Source of the DNA: Gemmatimonadota bacterium
GTDB taxonomy: Bacteria > Gemmatimonadota > Gemmatimonadetes > Gemmatimonadales > Gemmatimonadaceae
Assembly: GCA_003152485.1 (NCBI GenBank)
Contig: PMAE01000099.1
Span: forward strand, 12,792-67,822
DNA: 55,031 nucleotides
Direction of reading: 5' to 3'
Part shown: piece after piece, positions 25,485 to 33,122 of the stretch
Numbering within the stretch: the stretch's first letter is position 1
Layout: each line of letters starts with the position of its first letter
Program-made: the position numbers and the translations under genes
The notes under the pieces: generated by a model
The model's input: only the letters and a program-made list of their open reading frames with translations
What the model was told of the DNA's origin: nothing
The model's database searches: none

Positions 25485-25516
25485 GCGGCACGACCGGCAC
25501 GCGCCGGTCGCGCCGT
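25485..25516. other. Strong GC hairpin between def and fmt
   Basis: An 8-bp perfect stem (CGACCGGC at 25491-25498, GCCGGTCG at 25503-25510) with an ACGC loop, extended below one A-C mismatch by four G-C pairs and a G-T pair. It lies 28 bases after the def stop and 27 bases before the fmt GTG. Without a T-run it may attenuate or protect the transcript. Confidence 0.45.
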
Positions 25517-25542
25517 AGTCGCCGCCTACCGTTCGCGGCCCG

Positions 25543-26496
25543 GTGCGCATCCTGTTCTGGGGGACCCCCGAATTCGCGACGCCGTCGCTGCTCGCCCTCA
25601 TCGGCGAGGGGTTCGATGTCGTCGGCGTCGTCACCCAGCCCGACAAACCCCAGGGACGGTCGCGGTCGCGACTCGTGCCGTCACCGGTGAAGCAGATCGC
25701 GCTGGCCGAAGGGCTCCCCGTGCTGCAGCCGGCGCGACCACGGGGCCCGGAGTTCCTCCATGACATGCGGGCGCTACGGCCCGACGCGTCCATCGTCGTG
25801 GCCTACGGCCACATCCTCGTTCCCGAGGTGATCGACGCCCCGCCTCGCGGCACGCTCAACGTCCACGCGTCGCTGCTGCCCGCGCTGCGCGGCGCGGCGC
25901 CGATCCAGGCGGCTATCCGACAGGGATTCGAAGAGACTGGCATCTCCGTGATGCGCGTCATCCCAGCGCTCGACGCGGGCCCCGTGCTGCTGCGGATCGC
26001 GACCCCGATCGCGCCCGATGAGACTTACGGAGAGCTCGCGATCCGTCTGTCGGAGCTGGGTGCGCAGGCGCTGATCGAAGCGCTAGCGCTGGTCGAGTTA
26101 GGGGCCGCGCACGAGACGCCGCAGGACGACACACGCGCCACGTACGCGCCCAAGCTGGATCGCGCCGCCGTGACGGTGGACTGGAGCCGCCCGGCCGACG
26201 ACGTCGCCCGACTGATCCGCGCGGTCGACCCGAAGCCCGGCGCCGCGACGACCGGTCCGGCGGGAGACGTCAAGCTCTTTGGCGCGCAGTGCCTGCCGCT
26301 CGGCAGCCCGCGCGAGGGCGGTACGCCGCTGTCGCCCGGCGCCGTGCTCAGCGTCGGCCCCGACGGACTGGACGTCGCGTGCGGCGTGGGCGTCCTCCGT
26401 GTCACTCAGGTCCAACCCTCCGGACGCCCGATCATGAGCCCCGCCGACTGGGCGCGCGGCCGCGGGATTGCCGCCGGTCACCGGCTCGGCGCGTGA
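25543..26496 (+). CDS. fmt: Methionyl-tRNA formyltransferase
   Basis: Formylates initiator Met-tRNA from 10-formyltetrahydrofolate. 317 residues, with the catalytic triad in register: Asn106 and His108 in NVHASLLP, and Asp144 in ALDAGPVL; the LRGAAPIQ block follows. The C-terminal half is the OB-like tRNA-binding domain. The start is GTG. Its stop overlaps the tenI start (GTGA), joining the translation genes to the thiazole genes. Confidence 0.95.
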   Translation: MRILFWGTPEFATPSLLALIGEGFDVVGVVTQPDKPQGRSRSRLVPSPVKQIALAEGLPVLQPARPRGPEFLHDMRALRPDASIVVAYGHILVPEVIDAPPRGTLNVHASLLPALRGAAPIQAAIRQGFEETGISVMRVIPALDAGPVLLRIATPIAPDETYGELAIRLSELGAQALIEALALVELGAAHETPQDDTRATYAPKLDRAAVTVDWSRPADDVARLIRAVDPKPGAATTGPAGDVKLFGAQCLPLGSPREGGTPLSPGAVLSVGPDGLDVACGVGVLRVTQVQPSGRPIMSPADWARGRGIAAGHRLGA

Positions 26497-27170
26497 CGAC
26501 GCTCCCGGTCGTGCACGCGGTCACGACCGACGAGATCATCGCCCGCGCCGACTTCGTCGAGCGGGCATCCGGGGTGATGCGCGCACTCGGCGCGCGCGGC
26601 GCGATCCACCTCCGGGCCGCGTCGGCGACGGGCCGCCAATTGCATCGCCTCGCCGCGGCGCTGGCCGCGTTGCAGGAATCGACCGGTGCCTGGCTCGTGG
26701 TCAACGACCGGATCGACATCGCGCTGGCGAGCGGCGCGCGCGGTATTCAACTCACGTCACGATCGATCGATGCCGCCGACGCGGGCCGGGTCATGCGCGC
26801 CTTCGCCGCCGGTACGCCGCGCCCCGCCTTCGGCGCGAGCATCCACACCGTCGAGGACGCGCGGGCCATTGGGGCGGCGGACGGGATCGCGTGGCTCGTG
26901 ATCGGACACGTCTTCGAGACGCCGTCGCACAGCGGCGTGCCGGCGCGCGGGGTCTCGCTGCTCCGCGATGTCGCGGCGGCCACGACACTACCCGTGATCG
27001 CCATCGGTGGCGTACAGCCATCGCACGTCCGTGGGCTGCTGGCCGACGGTGCGCATGGCGTGGCGGTGATCCGCGGGATCTGGCGCGCCGACGATGCCGA
27101 ATGCGCCGCCGCGGAGTATCTTTCAGCGCATGACGCCGTCCAAGATTCAGGAGCCAACGGCGGAGGGTGA
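26493..27170 (+). CDS. tenI: TenI-type thiazole tautomerase (ThiE superfamily)
   Basis: 225-residue TIM barrel. It has the VVNDRIDIALASGARGIQL block shared by ThiE and TenI, but the substrate loop reads GHVFETPSHSGVPARG with His139, the TenI form, and lacks the ThiE pyrophosphate motif with TxTK. TenI converts the ThiG product to its aromatic thiazole tautomer. Genes for ThiS and ThiG follow at once, which supports this role over thiamine-phosphate synthase. The GTG start overlaps the fmt stop; an open upstream frame overlays fmt. Confidence 0.85.
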   Translation: MTTLPVVHAVTTDEIIARADFVERASGVMRALGARGAIHLRAASATGRQLHRLAAALAALQESTGAWLVVNDRIDIALASGARGIQLTSRSIDAADAGRVMRAFAAGTPRPAFGASIHTVEDARAIGAADGIAWLVIGHVFETPSHSGVPARGVSLLRDVAAATTLPVIAIGGVQPSHVRGLLADGAHGVAVIRGIWRADDAECAAAEYLSAHDAVQDSGANGGG

Positions 27171-27423
27171 GCGGGCGCCAGGCCCCTGGGCGGCGCCGGC
27201 CGATATCGGTACGTCGGAGGTGGTCCTGACCGTCAATGGACAACGTCGGGCGGTGACCGTCGGCGCCACAGTTGCTGACCTCCTCCGCGCGCTGCACCTG
27301 GACCCGCGAATGATCGTCGTCGAGCATAACGGGGAGATTTTACGTCGTGATGTCTCCGGCACGCCGCGTGTGCTCCGCACGGGCGACACCGTCGAGCTCG
27401 TCCATTTCGTTGGCGGCGGGTAA
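27130..27423 (+). CDS. thiS: Sulfur carrier protein ThiS
   Basis: 97 residues; the ubiquitin-like core starts near residue 30 (SEVVLTVNGQRRAVTVGATV) and ends in VGGG, the Gly-Gly tail that becomes a thiocarboxylate. The sulfur is passed to ThiG. The ATG at 27130 overlaps tenI by 41 bases and yields an unusual 28-residue polar N-terminal tail; a GTG near 27220 would give a minimal ThiS, so the true start is uncertain. ThiF, which activates ThiS, is not in the window. Confidence 0.88.
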   Translation: MTPSKIQEPTAEGERAPGPWAAPADIGTSEVVLTVNGQRRAVTVGATVADLLRALHLDPRMIVVEHNGEILRRDVSGTPRVLRTGDTVELVHFVGGG

Positions 27424-27426
27424 TCC

Positions 27427-28239
27427 GTGGTGACCGCGGTGACATCGGTTGCCGACCTGTCGACGCTCGACACGCCACTGACCATCGCGGGTCGGGAGTT
27501 TCGCTCGCGCTTGATGGTCGGCACCGGCAAGTACGCGTCGACTGCGTTGATGCGGGACGCCATCGAGGCATCCGGCGCCGAAGTCGTCACCGTCGCCGTG
27601 CGTCGCGTGGACCTGGACCGCACAAAGGACGAGAGCATCCTCGCGCACGTCGATCCCGCCCGATATTTCCTGCTCGCCAACACCGCGGGCTGCTATTCGG
27701 TCGTCGATGCGTGCCGCTATGCCAGGATCGCCCGCGCCGCGGGGTTCAACGAATGGGTCAAGCTCGAGGTGATCGCCGACGAGGCGACGCTGCTGCCCGA
27801 TCCCGTCGGAGTCGTCGAAGCCACCCGCGTGCTGGCAGCCGAGGGATTTCAGGTACTGGCGTACACCAACGATGATCTCGTCACCGCGCTTCGGCTCGAG
27901 GACGCAGGCGCGGTCGGCGTCATGCCGCTCGCCTCGCCGATCGGGTCAGGTCTTGGATTGCTCAATCCGTACGCGATTCGCACGATCAAGCATCGGCTCG
28001 GCGTACCCGTGATCGTGGACGCCGGAGTCGGGACGGCGTCCGACGCCTGCCTCACAATGGAACAGGGTGTGGACGGCGTGCTGATGAACACCGGCCTCGC
28101 CGCCGCGCAGGATCCCGTACGGATGGCCACCGCCATACGACACGCCATCACGGCGGGCCGACTGGCCTTTCTCGCCGGGCGGATGCCGCGGCGAGAGGTC
28201 GCCGTCCCCTCGTCTCCCCGCTCCGGGATGCTCGGATGA
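27427..28239 (+). CDS. thiG: Thiazole synthase ThiG
   Basis: TIM-barrel enzyme that builds the thiazole phosphate of thiamine from deoxyxylulose 5-phosphate, dehydroglycine and ThiS thiocarboxylate. 270 residues with the RLMVGTGKYAS opening, the imine-forming lysine Lys112 in WVKLEVI, and the phosphate-binding VMPLASPIGSG and VDAGVGTASDA loops. GTG start three bases after thiS; its stop overlaps rsmB as ATGA. Confidence 0.95.
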   Translation: MVTAVTSVADLSTLDTPLTIAGREFRSRLMVGTGKYASTALMRDAIEASGAEVVTVAVRRVDLDRTKDESILAHVDPARYFLLANTAGCYSVVDACRYARIARAAGFNEWVKLEVIADEATLLPDPVGVVEATRVLAAEGFQVLAYTNDDLVTALRLEDAGAVGVMPLASPIGSGLGLLNPYAIRTIKHRLGVPVIVDAGVGTASDACLTMEQGVDGVLMNTGLAAAQDPVRMATAIRHAITAGRLAFLAGRMPRREVAVPSSPRSGMLG

Positions 28240-29738
28240 CGGAGCAGCCGCCAGGCGGTGGCGCGGGTGGCTTCTCGGGCGCCACCCATCTGGCCGCGCC
28301 AGCCGACGCGGCGGGTGGATCGACGTCCGGCATATCGGCCGGTGGCCCAGTGGCCGCCGGGGGCTCTGGCGGCGCCCCGCCGAACCGCCTTGGCCACGCG
28401 GCGGTCGGGGGGATCACCGACTCGCGAATCGCGGCCGCGGACGTCTGCGCCGACTTGCGAGGGGGTGAGCTACTCGATCCGGCGTTTGAGCGCCGCGCGA
28501 CGCGTCTCGATGCCCGCGACCGCCGATGGACGCAGGAGTTGGTGTACGGCATGCTCCGCCGCCGCGCATGGATCGACGCCCTGCTGGTGCTGCGTGTCCG
28601 TGGCGGATTGGCTCGCCTCGACGCCGACGTGACCGACTTGCTCCGGCTCGGCACCTACCAATTGCTGTACATGGGAAGCGTCCCAGCCTACGCGGCGATC
28701 GCGCAGACAGTCGAGCTCACGAAACGCCGCCATGGCATCGGCGCGAGCCGGCTCGCCAACGCAGTGCTTCGCCGACTCGATCGGGAACGCGCGGACGCGC
28801 TCTCCGAGCACGGTGTGGTCCCGCCCACCGACCCGCTCGACGCGCTCGCGCTCCGTTATTCACACCCTCGGTGGCTCGTCGCGCGCTGGGTCGCCCGGTG
28901 GGGCGCCGAGGAGACGGCGACGCTCCTCAGTGCCAACAATTGCGAAGCACCGATCGTCGTGCGTCCCTATGGCATCGTGCGCGAGCAACTGGAAGCGATG
29001 CTCGAGGCCGCGGGGGTCCAGCACGACGAAGCGCCGTTCGTGCGCGACAGCATTCAATTGCGCGTGACGCCCGCGCTGGCGGAGCTCGGCGCCTACCGGC
29101 AGGGACTCTTCTTCGTGCAGGACCCGGCGGCCACGCTCGTCACGCAGTACGCGTGCGTGGCGCCCGGGAGCGTGGTGGTGGACCTCTGTGCCGCGCCAGG
29201 TGGCAAGGCGCTCGAGCTCTCTCGCACGGCGACTCTCGTCGTGGCCGCCGACCGCTCGGTGCCGCGGGAACTGCGACTCCTCGGCAATCTGCGACGCGTC
29301 GAGGCACGCAATGTCGTCAGCGTCGTCGCCGACGCCCTCGCGCCCGCCGTCGGTCCGGTGGACGCCGTGCTGCTCGACGCACCCTGTACTGGGACGGGGA
29401 CGTTTCGCCGCCATCCGGATGCCCGCTGGCGCCTCAAGCCCTCCGATCTCGCCGTGATGGCGACGACGCAGGGCGCCCTGCTTCGCTCGGCGGCGGCTAT
29501 CGTGCGCCCTGGCGGACTGCTCATCTACTCGACGTGCTCGCTCGAGACCGAGGAGAATGACGCGCAGATCGAAAGCTTTCTCGCCGAACACTCCGACTGG
29601 GCGCTCGAGCCACCACCTGAGGGTGTCGTCGCGGCGTCAGTGCTCGACGCCGGACGGCTGCGGACGCTCCCGCAGCGTCACGCCGTGGATGGCGCCTTTG
29701 CGGCGCGGCTCCGCCGGGCCGGCGGTGCTGGCGTTTGA
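28236..29738 (+). CDS. rsmB: 16S rRNA (cytosine-967-C5)-methyltransferase RsmB
   Basis: Methylates C967 of 16S rRNA with S-adenosylmethionine. 500 residues: an NusB-like RNA-binding domain (about 62-190), a linker, then a Rossmann methyltransferase with VDLCAAPGGKALELS, Cys384 in DAPCTGTG and catalytic Cys434 in YSTCSLETEEND. The first 60 residues are an unusual glycine/alanine-rich tail not needed by the family; the start overlapping the thiG stop (ATGA) could be real or a later start near TDSRIAAADV (residue 61) may be used. Confidence 0.92.
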   Translation: MTEQPPGGGAGGFSGATHLAAPADAAGGSTSGISAGGPVAAGGSGGAPPNRLGHAAVGGITDSRIAAADVCADLRGGELLDPAFERRATRLDARDRRWTQELVYGMLRRRAWIDALLVLRVRGGLARLDADVTDLLRLGTYQLLYMGSVPAYAAIAQTVELTKRRHGIGASRLANAVLRRLDRERADALSEHGVVPPTDPLDALALRYSHPRWLVARWVARWGAEETATLLSANNCEAPIVVRPYGIVREQLEAMLEAAGVQHDEAPFVRDSIQLRVTPALAELGAYRQGLFFVQDPAATLVTQYACVAPGSVVVDLCAAPGGKALELSRTATLVVAADRSVPRELRLLGNLRRVEARNVVSVVADALAPAVGPVDAVLLDAPCTGTGTFRRHPDARWRLKPSDLAVMATTQGALLRSAAAIVRPGGLLIYSTCSLETEENDAQIESFLAEHSDWALEPPPEGVVAASVLDAGRLRTLPQRHAVDGAFAARLRRAGGAGV

Positions 29739-30472
29739 GTCAGCGGTCCTTCGCGCGACGATTCGCACCGTACGTCGGCGTTGCCGTGGGCGGATTCGCG
29801 CTCGCGTATCTGATCGTGCTCGTCGTGGTCTTTCCAGTCGGCGGACAACCCGAGGACGCGCGGGTGCCGAATGTACTCGGTCTCACGTTTGACGAAGCGG
29901 CGACACGGCTGACCGCGGCCGGGTTTCGGGCCCAGCAAGGCGAATCGCGATTCAATGTGGGATCGCCGAAGTCGACCGTCCTGACCGAGACTCCGGGGCC
30001 CACGACCACGGTGGCCAAGAGCACCCGCATCGTGATGGACGTCAGCGCTGGACAGCGACGGATCAACGTGCCCAACGTGATCGGAATGGAGCGCGAGGCG
30101 GCGCAGTTGGCGCTCGAGAAGGTGGGGCTGGAGGTCGGCACCGTCGCGGAGCACGAGAGCCCGCTTCCGCGCGGCGAGGTCATGACCACGACGCCCGTCG
30201 CCGGCACCCCGCTCATCCTGCCGTCGTCCGTCGCGTTCGTCGTGAGCGCGGGTCCCGCCACCATCGAGGTGCCCTATCTGGTCGGGCGATCGTTCGGCGA
30301 GGCGCGGGCGGCGCTCGAGCAGGTGGGACTGACGGCGCAAACCGCGAGCCTGGACACGGCGTCCACGGAGCCGGAAGGCACCGTCACGTCACAGTCGCCG
30401 GCCGAAGGCACCGCGATGGGCGCCGGGGCGGCCGTCGCGCTCACGATCTCGCGTGGGTTACACTCGCCATGA
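29735..30472 (+). CDS. Membrane-anchored triple-PASTA-domain protein
   Basis: 245 residues: a short basic cytoplasmic end, one membrane helix (about 13-34), then three PASTA repeats, each opening with a proline-containing strand (VPNVLGLTFDEAATRL, VPNVIGMEREAAQLAL, VPYLVGRSFGEARAAL) at about residues 43, 109 and 175. PASTA domains bind peptidoglycan fragments or beta-lactams in kinases and PBPs; here no kinase or transpeptidase domain is attached. The start is TTG overlapping the rsmB stop (TTGA). It lies in a translation/metabolism operon, so its function is open. Confidence 0.85.
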   Translation: MSQRSFARRFAPYVGVAVGGFALAYLIVLVVVFPVGGQPEDARVPNVLGLTFDEAATRLTAAGFRAQQGESRFNVGSPKSTVLTETPGPTTTVAKSTRIVMDVSAGQRRINVPNVIGMEREAAQLALEKVGLEVGTVAEHESPLPRGEVMTTTPVAGTPLILPSSVAFVVSAGPATIEVPYLVGRSFGEARAALEQVGLTAQTASLDTASTEPEGTVTSQSPAEGTAMGAGAAVALTISRGLHSP

Positions 30473-30482
30473 GCGCGCACCG

Positions 30483-31148
30483 ATGACCGTTCGCATCGCC
30501 CCGTCATTGCTCAGCGCGGACTGGGCCCGGCTCGCCGAGGCCGTCGCGATCTGCGAGGCGGGGGGCGCGGACTGGATCCATCTCGACGTGATGGACGGGT
30601 GCTTCGTCCCCAATCTCACGTTCGGAGCCCGTTTCATCGAAACGGTTCGGAGCCTCACCGATCTCCCGCTCGACGTCCACATGATGGTCGTCGAACCCGA
30701 GAAATATTTCGAGGACTTCGCGCGCGCGGGCGCGACGGGATTGAGCATTCATGTCGAGACCGCGCCGCATCTCCACCGCCAATTGTCACGGATCAAAGAG
30801 CTCGGCTGCAAAGCCGGGGCGGTGATCAATCCCGCCACCCCGGTCGAAGCGCTGCGCGAAGTCGCGGCCGACCTCGATGTGCTGCTGGTCATGTCGGTCA
30901 ATCCCGGGTTCGGCGGCCAACAGTTCATCGCCCACTCGCTCGACAAGGTGAGTCGCGCCCGCGCCATGCTCGCCGCCGCGCGCAGCCCGGCGGCACTCGA
31001 GATCGATGGCGGCATCAGCCGGGAGACCATCACCGCGTGTTGGCGCTCCGGGGCGGACACGTTCGTGGCTGGACATGCCGTCTTCGCCGCCCGCGATCCG
31101 GTGGCCGAGATCCGCGCCCTACGCGATCTCTGCCGGGCGGTGGTATGA
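30483..31148 (+). CDS. rpe: Ribulose-phosphate 3-epimerase
   Basis: Interconverts ribulose 5-phosphate and xylulose 5-phosphate in the pentose phosphate pathway. 221 residues, a TIM barrel with IAPSLLSADWARL, HLDVMDGCFVPN (metal-binding Asp and His), VHMMV, the VMSVNPGFGGQQF loop and IDGGIS near the end. The ATG at 30483 matches the conserved N-terminus. Ten bases separate it from the PASTA gene. Confidence 0.96.
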   Translation: MTVRIAPSLLSADWARLAEAVAICEAGGADWIHLDVMDGCFVPNLTFGARFIETVRSLTDLPLDVHMMVVEPEKYFEDFARAGATGLSIHVETAPHLHRQLSRIKELGCKAGAVINPATPVEALREVAADLDVLLVMSVNPGFGGQQFIAHSLDKVSRARAMLAAARSPAALEIDGGISRETITACWRSGADTFVAGHAVFAARDPVAEIRALRDLCRAVV

Positions 31149-31215
31149 GGATCGCCGGCCAGCCGTGTCGCGGTCGGCCCGCGCACCCGCTCGCGCGACG
31201 GGAGGCGACCGCGTC

Positions 31216-31767
31216 ATGACCCTCCGCCATCAGTGGATGGTGACCGCGGCGGTCGTGGCGGTCCTCGGGGCCACGCTCTTCGTCCTCGACCGCGTTGTCG
31301 GCCGCCAGTTCGCGCTCGTCACGGTGGGCTCGCACGCGCCCGAGTTCAACGTCGTGACGGTCGATGGCGCCGCCCACAAGAAGGCGTTGGCGGACTATCG
31401 GGGCGACGTCGTCCTGCTCAACGTCTGGGCCACCTACTGCGTGCCCTGCCGTGTCGAGATGCCGTCCATCGAGACACTGCAGAAGACATACGGTCCGCGG
31501 GGACTGCGGATCGTCGCGGTGAGCATCGACGACACCGCGAGCGACTCCACGATTCGCGCCTTCGCGCGCCACTACGATCTCACCTTTGAGATCCTGCACG
31601 ATCCGGCAGGCGCCATTATCGGTCAGTACCAAACGACCGGGGTGCCGGAGACGTTCGTGATCGCGCGCGATGGCGTGATCCGCAAGAAGGTGATCGGCGC
31701 TGACGACTGGGGCTCGCCCGGCAATCAGGCGCTCATCGCGCAACTCCTCCGGGAGCCGGCCGCGTGA
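31216..31767 (+). CDS. TlpA/ResA-type membrane-anchored thiol-disulfide reductase
   Basis: 183 residues: an N-terminal signal-anchor (about 9-25) and a periplasmic thioredoxin fold with the redox site WATYCVPCR (Cys75-Val-Pro-Cys78), then VVAVSIDD and the cis-proline GVPETFVI. Relatives (ResA, CcmG) reduce apocytochrome c heme-binding cysteines. That fits the ccm operon and the diheme protein elsewhere in the window, though the gene is far from ccm. The ATG has GGGAGG ten bases upstream. The 67-base gap before it has no better start. Confidence 0.87.
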   Translation: MTLRHQWMVTAAVVAVLGATLFVLDRVVGRQFALVTVGSHAPEFNVVTVDGAAHKKALADYRGDVVLLNVWATYCVPCRVEMPSIETLQKTYGPRGLRIVAVSIDDTASDSTIRAFARHYDLTFEILHDPAGAIIGQYQTTGVPETFVIARDGVIRKKVIGADDWGSPGNQALIAQLLREPAA

Positions 31768-31904
31768 CGCCCCGAGCCCTGACCCTGCGCCGCCGTGTCA
31801 CCGCGGCCGTCACGCAGCGGCTGGGCTACAAGGCGGTGGCGCTCTTTCTGGCCTTCGCCCTCTGGCTCTTCACGCACTTCACCGGCCGGCCGCCCACGCC
31901 CTGA
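31764..31904 (+). CDS. Small single-span membrane protein
   Basis: A 46-codon ORF starting with GTG that overlaps the tlpA stop (GTGA) and ends five bases before the tsaD GTG. The product has a basic N-terminus (PRALTLRRRVTAAVTQRLGY) and one hydrophobic helix, AVALFLAFALWLFTHF (about residues 24-39), then a proline-rich end. The fit between two genes and the clean membrane topology suggest a real protein. I do not recognise the family; a partner role with the TlpA protein is possible. Confidence 0.6.
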   Translation: MTPRALTLRRRVTAAVTQRLGYKAVALFLAFALWLFTHFTGRPPTP

Positions 31905-31909
31905 CTCCC

Positions 31910-33067
31910 GTGGCTCGTGTGCTCGGCATTGAAACATCCTGCGATGAGACGTCCGCCGCCGTGGTCGAGGGCGCGGACGATCGTGCGACGATCCGGTCGC
32001 TGGTCATCCTCTCGCAAGATGCGCACGCCGTCTTCGGAGGCGTCGTGCCGGAAATCGCCGCCCGCGCCCATCTCACGAGTATCGTCCCCGTCGTGCGTCG
32101 GGCCTTGGCACAGGCCAGCCTCCAATTGGAGGATATTGACGCCGTCGCGGTGACCTACACCCCGGGGCTGGTCGGGGCCCTGCTGGTCGGCGTCAGCTAC
32201 GCCAAGGCATTGGCCTTCGCGCTTGGCCGACCGCTGGTACCCGTGCATCATCTCGAAGGGCATCTCTTCGCCACCGCGCTCGAGCACCCTGAGGCAGTCC
32301 CGCCGTTTACCGCGCTCGTGGTGTCCGGTGGCCACACGATGCTGCTCGATGTCGCCGCCTGGGGGGACTACCGATTGCTCGGTGCGACACGCGACGATGC
32401 GGCGGGTGAGGCATTCGACAAAGTGGGAAAACTGCTCGGACTGCCGTATCCGGGAGGGCGCCACGTCGAGGCCCTCGCGCTCACTGGGATCTCTGGCCGG
32501 GTTCCATTCACCCGACCCATGCTCCGCGCCAATCAGCGCCCAGGCGATGCGGATTATTACGATGTCTCGTTCAGTGGGATCAAGACCGCCGTGTTACACG
32601 CGGTGCAGCATGCGGTACAGAACGGCGTACAGCACGGTGTGCAGCACGGCGCGCAGCAGACCGTGCATCACGCGACACGGCCCGCGGGCGATCGGCCGGC
32701 GGACGCACCATCCGCGTCGGACGCATCGATCGACCTCGTGCAGCACCGAGCCGACATCGCGCGCGGCTTTCAGGACGCGGTGATCGGGACACTCGTCGCC
32801 AAGACCATTCGCGCGGCCCACGCCTACGCGCGCACGCGGATCATCGTGGGCGGCGGCGTCGCCGGCAACCAGGCCCTCGCCGCCGCGCTGCGCGAGCAGG
32901 CGACCGCGCTCGGAGCCACGGTCTTTACGCCGACGCCGCGATTGGCCACTGACAACGCCGCTATGATCGCCCGAGCCGGCCTCTTTCGCTTCGCCCGCGG
33001 CGAGTTCGCGGGCCTCGATCTCAACGCCTACCCCTCCACCCCCCTCCCCGGGCTTCACGCCGCCTAA
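31910..33067 (+). CDS. tsaD: tRNA N6-threonylcarbamoyladenosine transferase TsaD, with repeat insertion
   Basis: Catalytic subunit for t6A37 formation on ANN-decoding tRNAs. ASKHA fold: GIETSCDETSAAVVEG, the iron-binding HHLEGH (His114, His118), VVSGGHTMLLD, and the C-terminal VGGGVAGNQAL and TDNAAMIARAG. 385 residues versus about 340 in typical members; the excess is a segment after SFSGIKTAVL (residue 229) containing a His-Gln-rich tandem repeat (230-255) and a polar linker up to about 275, before RADIARGFQDAV resumes. The frame is intact, so the insertion is tolerated. GTG start. Confidence 0.95.
   Translation: MARVLGIETSCDETSAAVVEGADDRATIRSLVILSQDAHAVFGGVVPEIAARAHLTSIVPVVRRALAQASLQLEDIDAVAVTYTPGLVGALLVGVSYAKALAFALGRPLVPVHHLEGHLFATALEHPEAVPPFTALVVSGGHTMLLDVAAWGDYRLLGATRDDAAGEAFDKVGKLLGLPYPGGRHVEALALTGISGRVPFTRPMLRANQRPGDADYYDVSFSGIKTAVLHAVQHAVQNGVQHGVQHGAQQTVHHATRPAGDRPADAPSASDASIDLVQHRADIARGFQDAVIGTLVAKTIRAAHAYARTRIIVGGGVAGNQALAAALREQATALGATVFTPTPRLATDNAAMIARAGLFRFARGEFAGLDLNAYPSTPLPGLHAA
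32597..32674 (+). repeat. In-frame 12-bp tandem repeat inside tsaD
   Basis: About six degenerate copies of a 12-base unit, each encoding a tetrapeptide of the type His-(Ala/Gly)-Val-Gln: HAVQ, HAVQ, NGVQ, HGVQ, HGAQ, QTVH. Units end mostly in CAG and differ mainly at third positions, so the copies are old or under selection. It lies at a surface loop of TsaD. Confidence 0.8.
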
Positions 33068-33122
33068 CCCGCATTCGCGGTATTCTTATGCCGGGCACCA
33101 CGATCCACTAACCACTGCTCTC

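Noticed and set aside
26493-27170. Calling the ThiE/TenI protein thiamine-phosphate synthase
   Set aside because: The loop reads GHVFETPSHSGVPARG, the TenI form, and the ThiE pyrophosphate-binding motif is missing; the thiS-thiG context fits TenI.
32597-32674. The tsaD repeat as a CRISPR-like array
   Set aside because: Units are 12 bases without spacers and keep the reading frame; it is a coding tandem repeat.
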